The translations under genes were made by a program, and so were the position numbers. From Antitrichia curtipendula (lineage: Eukaryota > Streptophyta > Bryopsida > Hypnales > Leucodontaceae), in NCBI GenBank assembly GCA_951230915.1, contig OX579639.1:14384001-14448000 (forward strand): a stretch of DNA of 64,000 nucleotides. The letters run 5' to 3'. The notes below the pieces were generated by a model. That model did not search any database. It was not told where the DNA came from and worked only from the letters and a program-made list of their open reading frames with translations. Position 1 is the stretch's first letter. The number at the start of each line of letters is the position of its first letter. Of this stretch, positions 11,665 to 22,365 are shown one piece after another.

Positions 11665-12179
11665 TGATCTCTCCAACTGCAAGACGAAAAGAAGAATTCC
11701 TAACTCTTACTCTCCTCAATCCTCTCCAAAACCTCAAATTCTGCACTTCGCACAGTAATCTGTCAATGCGAAAGCTCCAACACTTGCATTGGGGAAGACG
11801 AATTTGCAAATGGAGCGAGAGCGGGAACTCGGAAAAGCTCTGTCGGGGAAGAAGAAAACCAGAAACTCCAACGTCCCTGACCTATTTATTGTATTGGCCG
11901 GCGTCGGCAATATCAATGTTCACCTTATCAAGGGGGAGGTTATCAACCAGGATATAAGTGCGGGTATAAGCCGCACATCCATTTCCATGCCTTCCTTCTG
12001 TTGTTCCTTGTCAAAATTCGCCAATATATCAATTTTCATAATATCAACGGGAGGTTATCAGACAGGGTATCAGTGCGGGTATAAACTGCAAACCCAACCC
12101 TTGTTTTCTCCTTGTCAAAATTCGGAAGCAGATGCAGCAGTACAGTAGTGAAATTTTGGTGAGAGCAGCCTGAATTGTG
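11665..12179. promoter_or_regulatory. Bidirectional promoter/5' UTR region between UBLCP1 and the J-protein gene
   Basis: Only ~515 bp separate the two divergent start codons, so both promoters must lie here or overlap the genes. The segment holds two diverged tandem copies of a ~100-115-bp unit (about 11907-12020 and 12023-12124). They share the core GGAGGTTATCA, AGTGCGGGTATAA and CTTGTCAAAATTCG. GATAA/TTATC I-box-like words recur in both copies. No convincing TATA box was assigned to a specific start site. Confidence 0.6.
11907..12124. repeat. Two-copy tandem duplication inside the shared promoter
   Basis: Copy 1 (~11907-12020) and copy 2 (~12023-12124) align from AATAT[AT]CAAT through GGAGGTTATCA to CTTGTCAAAATTCG, with scattered substitutions and a short length difference. 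The duplicated core AGTGCGGGTATAA is the best conserved part. Confidence 0.7.
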
Positions 12180-13559
12180 ATGGGAGCTGATGATGTTGGA
12201 GCAACCTCCTTTGATACGGCTATGAATGAATGTGGAAGATGGAATTTCTTTTCCCAGCAGAATTTGACTATCCCGCAGAGATTTTTGCGTCAATCACAAA
12301 TTTATCATTATCATCAGCGGTGCAATTTCGGAAGCGAGAATCGGAACGTGAATTCAACGATGTCAGTTGAATCTGCTTACCGTGTGCTTGATTTAGAGCC
12401 TGGAGCAAGCATGGAGAATGTCAAAGCTGCCTATCGTCGGCTTGCTCTCAAATGGTGAGTCGGCTCTACTCTGTTGTTCTGCGCAGATTTTATTGTGCGT
12501 GTTTTGTGAGTCTTGGTGTCCAGATTTTCGTAACTTTTACTGCTATTTGTAAGGATATTCTGCTACGCATTTGGCTGAGATCTTCGTCACGTTGTCTTCA
12601 CTTGTCAAAGAAGGATGTACAGTACGAGCTGTCGTTGACGAATGCCTGAACCAGTATCGCTGTTTAGGAACAATTTGCAATCAAGTAGCACCTCGTGAAG
12701 CTGCTTGGGGTCCTCTCAACGTTTGAAACCCTAACTAACGAAGGAGAAACGCGCTTTGAGAGACGTATACAATGCCCTTTTTCTGTTGTTATCTAATTGT
12801 CCTTTCATGTTTTTTGATGACTGTAAACTATTTGGCCGAACCCTCTCTTCTAATTAAGTATATGACCTTAGGTTTGAAGATGGATTTAGCTGATGCTTCA
12901 GCCGTTTCTGATTGTCGTATGTCATATCAGTCACCCTGACTTGAACGCCAAGGATGGGGCGGAGTTTCTGCGAATTTCAGCAGCATATCAGAGGATCCTG
13001 AACAAGAATGTCATTTACAATGTTCCTCAATCACCGAGGTCTCGTTACAATCCTGATCGACGGGTTTACCAAGGTTAATTACTAGAACATTTCACTCCGA
13101 ATCTGAATTTTTCTTTGAAATTTACTTTGAATTTGGATTTCACTTTGAAAGTGCATTGATGTCTCTCATTCTTGATGTAAGGATCATAGTTTTTACTCTG
13201 CATTCTGGTCTCCGAACATGAAGTTTGTTAGCGTTAAACTGAAAGCTCTCTAGTCTGGGATGTGAATGTGAATGTGAATGTATTTGTACAAGTTCTCACA
13301 TATGAAACTGCGTTTAACGTTCAACTCAGGGCAGGTGAGGCCGTTCAATAGAACGGCAGTGACTGTTTGGGGACTAGGACTAGCAATGGGCTGCGTGTTG
13401 TTTGGAGCTGTGTTATTGTGGAGTCGCGTAGAGACCTCAGGAGTTCCCTTGAAAGGACCTTCACGAGTTATCGAGCCTTCTTCGAATGCTGTCAAGCGAG
13501 AGCGCATTGCAGCTCTACTTCTGGAGAAATCCAGGCCTCGGAAAGATAGTGAACATTGA
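12180..13559 (+). CDS. J-domain (DnaJ-like) protein with C-terminal transmembrane segment (3 exons, 215 aa)
   Basis: Exons 12180-12454, 12931-13073 and 13330-13559 (stop included) join in phase with GT-AG introns to 648 nt. Residues 61-120 form a J domain: SAYRVLDLEPGASMENVKAAYRRLALKC, then HPD (93-95), then a helix ending FLRISAAYQRIL. The HPD tripeptide needed to stimulate Hsp70 ATPase is intact and is split from the preceding codon by intron 1; the residue before it is Cys rather than the usual Trp/Tyr. A hydrophobic stretch at residues ~148-170 (TAVTVWGLGLAMGCVLFGAV) is a likely single membrane anchor, followed by a basic tail ending SRPRKDSEH. The first 60 residues have no recognised domain and could be an organelle targeting peptide. 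If translation began at Met61 the protein would be just J domain, anchor and tail. Family knowledge: a membrane-tethered J protein recruits Hsp70 to a membrane. The exact subfamily and compartment cannot be read from the sequence. Confidence 0.85.
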
Positions 13560-16396
13560 AAATGTCCAACCTGATGGAGGGCTTCAAATTTCAGGATCTG
13601 GCAAAAACGATCCAGGTAGGTTATACTTTAAATTGAAATTCAATGTTAGGATTAGGGTTAGGGTTACTCTTCTAGAGAATTTTTAAACCACCATTGAACT
13701 TGCGTTGCACATCAATTGTGAGAGTTTAGAATTATCGAGCATTGTCTCCTGGTTTCACATGCTAGTTTCACATTGATGTGAAGATGAGGTTCACTGATAC
13801 TAAAATTGGAATTGTGTTAGTTCATGGTTATTTGTGACTAACCTGTAGTGCACAAGAGGCAGCCGATTGTACTTATGTCTACCTTGCATTCTATCAAGCT
13901 AGCTTGTTTGATAGAAACAATACCCGTCAAGGTCTCAAGTTTAAAACTTGGAGCTATTACTCAGTTTTGCCTTACGGATTTTCTGTCATTCCTATCATGC
14001 GATTGAGATTTCCTTTGAATTTTTTTTGGTAGAAATGCTTCTATGTCCTTGCGGCAATGTTTGACGCGTAATGGCAAATGCTGATACTGAAGTCTTATGA
14101 AATAGTCAAGTGGCTGTGCGTAGTTGCAGAAAGCGTACTTCTCTAAAACATATCAAATGTAAGGGAATCTGGAAGCCATTAGCTGATTGTAGAAGAGACT
14201 CCAAGTACAGCTGAGGGTCATCAGTACTTTTTTTTGTACTTTCAAGCATTGCTATGCTTCATGCAACTAAATTTTGGAAATGGCATGCAAGGTATGCTGC
14301 CCGACTTAAACTCACCATTAGTGATACAATTTTGCTTGAGGTTTTATTCTTAGCAGTGGAAAGACCAGGAGAACGCTAGTCATAGAAAATTGAATCCAGA
14401 ATTGTTAAGTTATAGTTACAATGATAGAAATTGAGTGAAATTGCAAAGCTTGTCAACCTGAAAACTAGCGTCATTCATTAGCTTTGTGTTGATTCTATTA
14501 GGTCTTCTAAGGAGTTAACCCTTCAACATTTGAATGTACCACGAATGATTGTAACTTTAATCTTTTTTGAATTTTGTACATTTTTTTCTTATATCTTTGT
14601 ACAAATTTATCACTTACATCAATTTGTAAGAAGGGTTGACTTTAAAAGATTTAAGTTCTACTTTTTGGATGAATGAGAAGTTATTTGGACAAAACAATAT
14701 TGTCTTGAAGCACTTTGTTCATCCTTTAGAATATGGACTTTGGAATTCTTATAGGATAAAAAGTTTGTTTGATGAATCATGATTGAGGCAATCTATTTTA
14801 TCATGTATAGTAAGAGGAGGAAATTAAAGGAGAGGTGGCAAAAAAAAGGTCTATTTGTGTGTGAATCTCATTTTTGCCTGTGACTTTGGAATAGTTCAAG
14901 TTTCAAAAAGCTTGAAGATGACTTAGAGTGCAACTTAGAAGAAGAATTTTGTGATGATTTTCAATACAAGGTATAAACTATGACATGTAGTTGGATCTAC
15001 CAATTGCACGGATCAATTTATCAATAAAATTTCAAATCAAATTATTCAAATTTCTTTCAAATTTGATTATGAATTGAATATTGATGACTTTCATAAGAAC
15101 TTTTTGCTATAAGTTTGAAATGCAAGTTTCTAATTATTTTGAGTTTTTAAAATTTTAGGTTTACTTAGTTATTGAAGTAAGTTTGAAGGGCCACTTTATG
15201 AACTAAAAAAATGAAATTTTGAGGTTAATATACCCCAACATTTTCTTGAATTATAGATTATAGAAGATTTGCAAAGAATTTTTTTGAAAATCTAAACCTT
15301 ATAAATTTTTGAATCCCTAATAAATATTGAACTTGGTTTTGGTTGTATTAGAAACAAGAAATTCATCATTTTTGTTGTGTATCAAATCCTTGAATGTATG
15401 AGAACAATTCAAATGGATTGATTAAGGTAGAAGCATCTAATTGCAACACCTACCTAAGTGTAACATACCAAACTCTTATACAAAGAATATTTATAAATTT
15501 TGAAAATGTACATTGCACCAATATCATGATGTTGTATACCATTTACAACTTGTCCCTCCATACATCTAGGAATATGGAAACACATCTCCAAAGTATACTT
15601 CTAAATTACATGTCAACTTGGTACCTTCACAAAAAGTATCAAAAAGTAGTTATTTTGCCAATTTAGAGTCTATTATCTAGGGAAGAAAAAAAAACTTTGT
15701 ACATCTAATTGACCCTAAACATCCAACCAAATATTCTTTCATGGGCCAAAATTTGTCGAAGATGGAAAATTTATTGCCACAAGATAAAATGTTGGTTTTA
15801 CAAGGGAAAAATCTTCACTCTAATCCAATATGTAATATGCATGACAAAAAGATTATATAATAAATTCTTAAAGGTCACTCTTTATCTCATAGAGTTATAA
15901 TTTTCAAAATACTTAAATGTTGAAAAGGAATAGTGAAGGTATTGAATCTAACAAGGAAAAAAACATTTTTTTTCCTTTAGTCATCCTTTAAAATTAATTT
16001 TCTCTTTTTTATCACCTTTATTGGTAATGTACCCTTACAAATTAAAAAGTTAAGAAATACAATGTATTATAAGTAAAAAATCACCTATATATGCATACAC
16101 CATACAAATTTAAGATTGGACATATGAAATTTCAATTTTGAAAACAAATCTTCTTTTGAAAAAAATTTGGCTTAAATTTCATGGTTTAACATGATAATTT
16201 ATTGAAAACCATTGGTACTGAATTTTCAAAATTCAAGTATATAGGAATCATCCATGTGCACATCTTTCATGCTAGAAAAAAAATGTCTTCAAATTTATAA
16301 AAAATTAATCTAAAGAGAATCTAATGGGGGGGGGATGTCAAGTAAAATTAATTAGGTTTTTGAATATTGTAATTCAATCACTAGCCATTTGTCTAC
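13560..16396. other. Intergenic: J-protein 3' region, then AT-rich repeats
   Basis: Just after the J-protein stop, a good donor-like site (ccag|gtaggt, ~13615) suggests a possible 3'-UTR intron. A short TTAA-CCCTTC...GAAGGG-TTGA element may lie at ~14515-14640. The segment 14640-14760 resembles 21090-21195. The segment ~16125-16320 resembles an arm of the large palindrome at 53.7-54.5 kb. No gene is seen. Confidence 0.5.
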
Positions 16397-16400
16397 TTAA

Positions 16401-17271
16401 CCCCTAAACGTCAGAGGTCCAACCAGGCTTTAAAATTGCCTACCTTTGCAAGTCTGAAAAGTCAAAATTAGAGTAAGGTATGAAGATCTCAATCGTACAA
16501 TATTGTAGTGTGCATGTTGTAGATGGTGTGGAACACATTTGGGGTCATTTGACCGTATAGATTAAGGTACAAAGTGATTCAAAAATAGAATATATACACT
16601 GTGGTGGAAAAAAAATATCATTCAAATGAATCATTGTGTCCGCAAAACGGATTTGAAATGTCAGAAAACAGTGAAAAAAGTAACAAAAAATCACATCTAT
16701 GACTGAACCTCCTTCTACTAAAATGCTTCTCAATCACTCATAACTACTTGGATTGCTATGAAATTTTAACCACACAAACTAGACTAGTATGTGCAACTTT
16801 ACCAACAAATATTATTAGATTTGGACATTGTGTGAAGAAGTTATAGGCCGCCGAAGTTCACTACAATCCACCAATGTCTGTATTTTGAACTTTGAATTGC
16901 TCCCAATCATTCGAAACAACTCGGATTGACATGAAAACTTTACCACAACAATTAGACTTCAGTGGAAACAAAATCCAACAAATTTTATTGAAAAAAAACA
17001 TTAGATTACAAAGATACAAGCCCCCAAAGTTGCAGCCGTCAAATGCAGTTTGGTGAGCTCAAATTAAACCTAGGAACTTTGATTGGCTCCCAAAACTATT
17101 ATACATCTTGGATTGATCTGAAAATTTTATCACACAAATTAGACTAGTATGAAAAACTTCTCCAACAAGTTTTATTGAATTTGGACATTGGATGCAAAAG
17201 TTACAACCCTTTGAATTTGACTTTTAGGGTGTGAGGACGTTTTTCGTCCCCTGTGTGAGGACGTTCAGGGG
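16401..17271 (+). mobile_element. Element E2, 871 bp
   Basis: Termini CCCCTAAACGTCAGAGG and the inverse of CCCCTGAACGTCCTCAC, flanked by TTAA at 16397-16400 and 17272-17275. A GTGAGGACG block near the right end is repeated. The interior parallels E1 throughout. Confidence 0.88.
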
Positions 17272-17500
17272 TTAACTAACTAAGATAATGAACTCATCTA
17301 ATTGTTTAGTGAATTTTGTAGCCTTTAAATGTCTTAAAAGCCCAATTGTGTATTTGATATAGAGATTTCATAAATTGAGGTACGAAATAGATAGAAAATT
17401 TTGTCCTCAAGCCAGTCCTTAGCTAAGTTCAATCCAATGCCACATGGCACTTCCAATTGGGATTCCACTATTTGCACCTCCCACATGTTTTAGAAATTCC

Positions 17501-17843
17501 ATAAGTAAAGGCCTCCTTACATGTATAGGTGGGTAAAGAAACTTCATAGGGGTGCTACAAGTGCAAATAGCAATTGCACTTTCATATGGACCTTGTGGGT
17601 GGGGAGGGATACAATAAGTATTGCACACATATAAGATTCTCTCAAGATTGACTAGTCTTCATCAATGGGATTGTCCCCCAATATTGGTGAAGCTTCAACC
17701 TTGCTTTTTCCACCTTGCCAAGATAATTGGTGGAGCTTATTTTGTCTGTAGTTTAGACTATAGTTGTTAGGCATCCCACGGGGCTCACATGTAAGCCCAT
17801 CCTAAGTGCTAATTTCATGGTGGGCCAAAATCTAGATGAAGGG
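17501..17843 (+). repeat. Repeat F copy 1
   Basis: Matches 18459-18805 across ~345 bp (GCAAATAGCAATTGCACTTT, GGGCTCACATGTAAGCCCA). It ends at GGG-TTAA (TTAA 17844-17847). No left terminus could be placed. Confidence 0.75.
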
Positions 17844-18436
17844 TTAATCTTTGAAGGAAGAAATAATCTATGCAATCAAATTTTGAAGAATATTTATTGC
17901 TCATTTTGAAATTGATTTTGAAGCAATTTACTTAGAGTGAGTTTAGCAAAAATACATTTCTTATTTGTAGCATCTAATTTTTTTAATGATTGTCTTAAAT
18001 TAGAGCTTTATCTTTTCTATACAAAATGACAAAAGATTTTGAGACAAAAACTTTGTTATGTTTTACCTATAGTAAATTTATTAGTACAAGACAATATAGA
18101 ATACTTTCTACTATTTTTTGTACGTAAAACTTTTGACTATAGAAATCTAAATTTGGAACTAAAATCTATGTTAACTTCATTTAGTATGCTTTTCAAAATA
18201 TTTTTTTGGATAAAATTTAATTTTCCAAAAAATAAAAATGATACAAATTAAATAAAGACTATAAAATAATCAATCAATAATTTAGGGGTTAACTTAATAC
18301 TACAATGCCACAATGCCAATTTTTTGATAATTGCAAAGATAAGATTGTAACATTTAGTGCTGACTTATTGTTGCTTTGAAGAGCATTGATTAAGCAAGGA
18401 CATAATGCCAAAAAAATACATTAAACTAGTATTGAA

Positions 18437-18805
18437 CCCTAAAGTGACCTAATCAACAATAAGTAAGGGTTTCCTCACATGTAAAGGTGGATTGGGCAGA
18501 CTTTGTAGGAGGTGCTATAGGTGCAAATAGCAATTGCACTTTCATATAGATTCTATGGTTGGAGAGGGATACAATAAGAATTGCACACGTATTAGATTCT
18601 CTTAAAATCCACTAGTCTTCACCAATGGGGTTGTCCCCTGACATCAGTGATGCTTCAACCTCGACTTTCCCACCTTGGCAAGACAATCAATGGAGCATAA
18701 TTTGTCTGTGGTTTGGACTACAATTGCCATGGAGCCCATTGGGCTCACATGTAAGCCCACCCTAAGTGTTGATTTCATGGGGGGTCTGAAATCGAGATGA
18801 AGGGG
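18437..18805 (+). mobile_element. Repeat F copy 2, possible TTAA-type element (369 bp)
   Basis: Left end CCCTAAAGTGACC preceded by TGAA (perhaps a mutated TTAA). Right end GAAGGGG before TTAA 18806-18809. The body matches repeat F copy 1. Confidence 0.6.
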
Positions 18806-19630
18806 TTAACCTTTGAAAGGACCAACGTTGAAGATCAAAAGTGTTTGATGAATGACTCCGTTGATCATTCTAAAAACAAAACAAAAAATGCACCTAAGTA
18901 TTAGTCCAATAATTGGAGCATTTTGGTGAATATTGACCTTGGTCATGAGGGGTGCTGCCACCAAATTTGACAAGGAATCATCCCCACCCCCTCCACCCTA
19001 TTTCTCAAGTGTTTTTTTTTTCAATTTCTTTTTTTCTGTAACACAAAGTCCAAAATTGTTGACTTTTCCGTGCATATAGTCAAGTGCATTGTCTCCATAT
19101 CCCCCAGTTCGTTAAAAACCATCTCCAGCTACAAACGTTCCGGCCCCTCTTGAACCCCTTTTAATTTCATTCCTTTTCCTCGCAGGGTTTTCTGTGCCAG
19201 TTTTTGTCCACAATCTAAGTTCGACATTGGCCAACTTGCCATTTCCGGCACAAAGTTTGGTACATGCCAACTCCCATGCAATCAAACCGAAAAAACACAA
19301 CATTGCAAAATGGGAGTATGGGACCCCTTTTAAAAGCCTAAAGAGACCAACCTAAAAGTCCAAGCACATTGCGATAATTTTTCGACAAAAGTCGTCAAGG
19401 CCAACAACAGTACGACGTGAAATCCAATGCAATTAATTCAGCGCAGATGTTGAAGACATTCGCATCAGGCCCTGGGACAACACAAGCCCCCAAAAGAAAC
19501 AACGTGCTTTCCCACTCAGACACTCACCAACCATCCCCAGGCACAGCTATAAGTCTACAACACTCAAGGACTCTTTAATGTCACAGCTTAGGTTCCAAAA
19601 ATCAGCAGGTGGTAATATGGAGTTCTATGA
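18806..19630. other. Intergenic, no gene seen
   Basis: Mixed composition; 19030-19600 is less AT-rich than its surroundings and free of recognised repeats, but no spliced frame could be supported. Confidence 0.4.
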
Positions 19631-19632
19631 TA

Positions 19633-19850
19633 CTCCCTCTATCCCAAAATGATCTTCCGGTTCCTCTTTGTTTTTTGGTCCCAAAATGATCTGTCACTTG
19701 CTCAAAAATGATCATTTTTGTTCTTGAAGATTATTTGAATGGATAACAACTTCTGCTTAACAAACTTAGAAAGGGGTTGAAATAGCATTATTTTTAGCCT
19801 TAATTCCAAACATTTCGTTCAATCAGGAGATCATTTGGGAACAAAGGGAG
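19633..19850 (+). mobile_element. Stowaway-like miniature element (218 bp)
   Basis: Terminal inverted repeats CTCCCTCTATCCCAAAATGA and the inverse of CTCCCTTTGTTCCCAAATGA, flanked by TA at 19631-19632 and 19851-19852. This is the classic Stowaway (Tc1/mariner-derived) structure. Confidence 0.88.
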
Positions 19851-19852
19851 TA

Positions 19853-20010
19853 AGGTAACTCTGCCTATGACAAGCAGAATTTTGGACCAACCTAATACAG
19901 GCCAAAAACTTCATGAGCAGTACATTTCACAAGAAACATGTTCTGCTCATGAAGTTATGGGCCTGCATTAGGTTGTTCCAAAGTTGGCCTGTCATAGGCA
20001 GAGTTACCTT
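19853..20010. repeat. Near-perfect 68-bp-arm hairpin
   Basis: Arm 1 19853-19920, 22-nt loop, arm 2 19943-20010. Arms share AGGTAACTCTGCCTATGACA, CAACCTAAT and AACTTCATGAGCAG with only a few mismatches. It abuts the Stowaway-like element at its TA. It could be a fold-back miniature transposon or the precursor of small RNAs. Confidence 0.85.
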
Positions 20011-20068
20011 GGTTTAGTAGGAGTAGGGGCATCCTTTTTTCGTTGTCACCATGAGACCAGATTGCACT

Positions 20069-20191
20069 ACACCAAAGATGATATTTAGTGTTTGAATTGA
20101 CATTTAATGTTACTTACTTTCATAGGGTAATTGGCTTTTAGTGTATGCCTTCGTATTTAGTGTACAAGACACTAAATATCATCTTTAGTGT
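20069..20191. repeat. Small fold-back repeat (123 bp)
   Basis: Inverted 23-bp ends, AAGATGATATTTAGTGT on the left and its complement on the right, differing by one base. Probably a miniature transposon remnant. Confidence 0.7.
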
Positions 20192-21880
20192 ATTTCAAAA
20201 CAGAATTCTACTTTTCGCCAATTAAAAGTAGTCTTTTTTTTGCAAGAATTTTTTTTTGTTTCTATTTAAAATGTTGATGAAGTTGCCAAATTCAGATGGA
20301 AAAGTGCATGAATACAAAGTAAAGGTGTTTTGGGGTCCCAAAGATGGATGGATGTAGAAATACAATGCTTCGCCAAATTTTAAGTGATTGCCATCCCCGC
20401 ACTTTTTTTTAAATTTAAGAAAATAAGCTTGAGTGGGACTAAGAATATTCTTATTGATAGATGGTTGAGTTGAGAGGTTTAAGTTGGGCATCCCTCCAAA
20501 TGCCACTTTTGCTATTATGCATAGCCATTATTATTATTAGAGTGGTCAAATTTTAATATTTTATTGTGTGCAAGTGTAAGAAGGTTCCAATGCATCAAAG
20601 CCCACGACCTTTGGATATCATATGCAAAAATTATACAGGGTCAAAGTTTTTTTGGATAGATGTTCTAAAATTGTTTCTTCTACATACTTGATTATGGAGA
20701 TGTACATAGAGTGATGATGAAGGTTTAGATAAGGTGCAATTTTGGAGATGCCCACCTTTATTTTGTGTAAAACATCCAACTTTTATGAATGGAGGTATGA
20801 TTGGCTTCATTTTTTCACAACTCAAGTCATAGTTGAGTCTGAAAATTCAACTAGTTGAAAAAATGAGCCATAATGGCCTTTGAGACACCATTACGTTTCA
20901 TGGACACATCTATTTTATATACTCTTAAAAGTGTCAATCAAACCCAAAGATTCTGGTAGGACCTCCAATCAATCCTTAAATGAAATAATTTTTATTTGAA
21001 TTTTTATATATTTTTTATCATTATTTACTGCAATTATGTTACTTATCTCAAAATTACATCTTGTTGTTGGTTGTAAAAGAAGGCTATATTTCAAAGATTC
21101 AAACATTACTTGGGATGAATGAGAAATTATCATATACAATGTGGCCCAAGAGCACTTTGTTCATTATGTAGAATATAGACTTTGGAGTGCTTAAGTATCA
21201 ATGTATGGAACATACATAAAACTCATGCTCCCTCTGTTCCAGAATGATCTTCATGTTGGACAAAATGTTTTGGATTAAAGCTAAAAATAACATTTAAAAA
21301 TCCCATTTCGCATTGTAAGTAGAGTTCGATGCACTCATGTTGTCTTAGAAACTTTGAGTTATGGAGCTCTTTCCAAAGTGTACTTTGAAAGTACTATAAA
21401 ATATAATTTTTGGGACATTTTTAGGAGCATTGGTGGGCACTTAATTATTGAGTGTGTGGTCATTATTTTGTAAGTAGTTAGTATAAGCCCAGGACCATGT
21501 GTGAAACTTTGTTCTACCTCCTAGAGTTTCATCTCCTTCAATCGGGCAACAATAAAAGAAATGCCAAAAATAAGAACAATGAATAGAGAAAAACGTCCTC
21601 CACAAGGTTTATGGGTTAAATTCCTACCACCTTGAAGTGGGGATAGATTGCAAATTGTGACACACAAGTAGGGTCATTGACCTTTACCTAAGAGAAGAGA
21701 TCTCTTATCTTTTAACCCACATGATTTGCACCATGTGACTATTTGCACCACTTCATGACCACTATGTAGCTGTGAAAGACATTTCAAAGTTTAGAATGTA
21801 CTCTAATACAACATAGTGGCGCAAAATAGGGTCCCTACCTTTAGTCCCGGACTCCCGGCTATGCCAGTCGCAACAGAAAC
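20192..21880. other. Intergenic with repeat fragments
   Basis: Contains a Stowaway-like left end at ~21228 (CTCCCTCTGTTCCAGAATGA) and an A-family-like right end at ~21590-21626 (AACGTCCTCCAC ... GGG-TTAA). No gene is seen. Confidence 0.5.
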
Positions 21881-22365
21881 AAGGATGTGATACAAGAGAA
21901 GGTGACATTACAGAGCCCCGCCAACCCGAGCGTGCACTCGAGCGCCCATCTGGCAAACCTGGTCCCCCTCACTCCCCACCCCCCACGTGTCACCCCCCGC
22001 TCGTCAGGCTCTTCCATAGGACTAGATCGTCTCTCCCCCTTCCTCGCACAGCCTCCTGGTCGCGCATCTCGCAGGGCAGACGCAAAACAGCAAAACAGAA
22101 GCCATCGCCCCTGCCCTGCGACTGATTTCCTGCAATCAACACCAACAGAGATTCACCTTCCTCCTCTTCTCCTTCTTCCGCTTTTTCCGCTTTTTCCGCT
22201 TCGAACGGCGTATGCATGTAACACACCTTCAAGCAGAAACGGAGAGCTGAAACGGTGCATTGCTGCACTTCCTTCGATTTCACGAAGGTGTTGTGCACTT
22301 AGGGTTTTACGAAAGTGGGTTTCGCAACACCCCCAGTCCAGGGCTACATGTGTCAGGATTGAGCG

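Noticed and set aside
11453..11957. Several ORFs on both strands around UBLCP1 exon 1 and the shared promoter
   Set aside because: They are alternate frames of exon 1 and promoter DNA without domain support.
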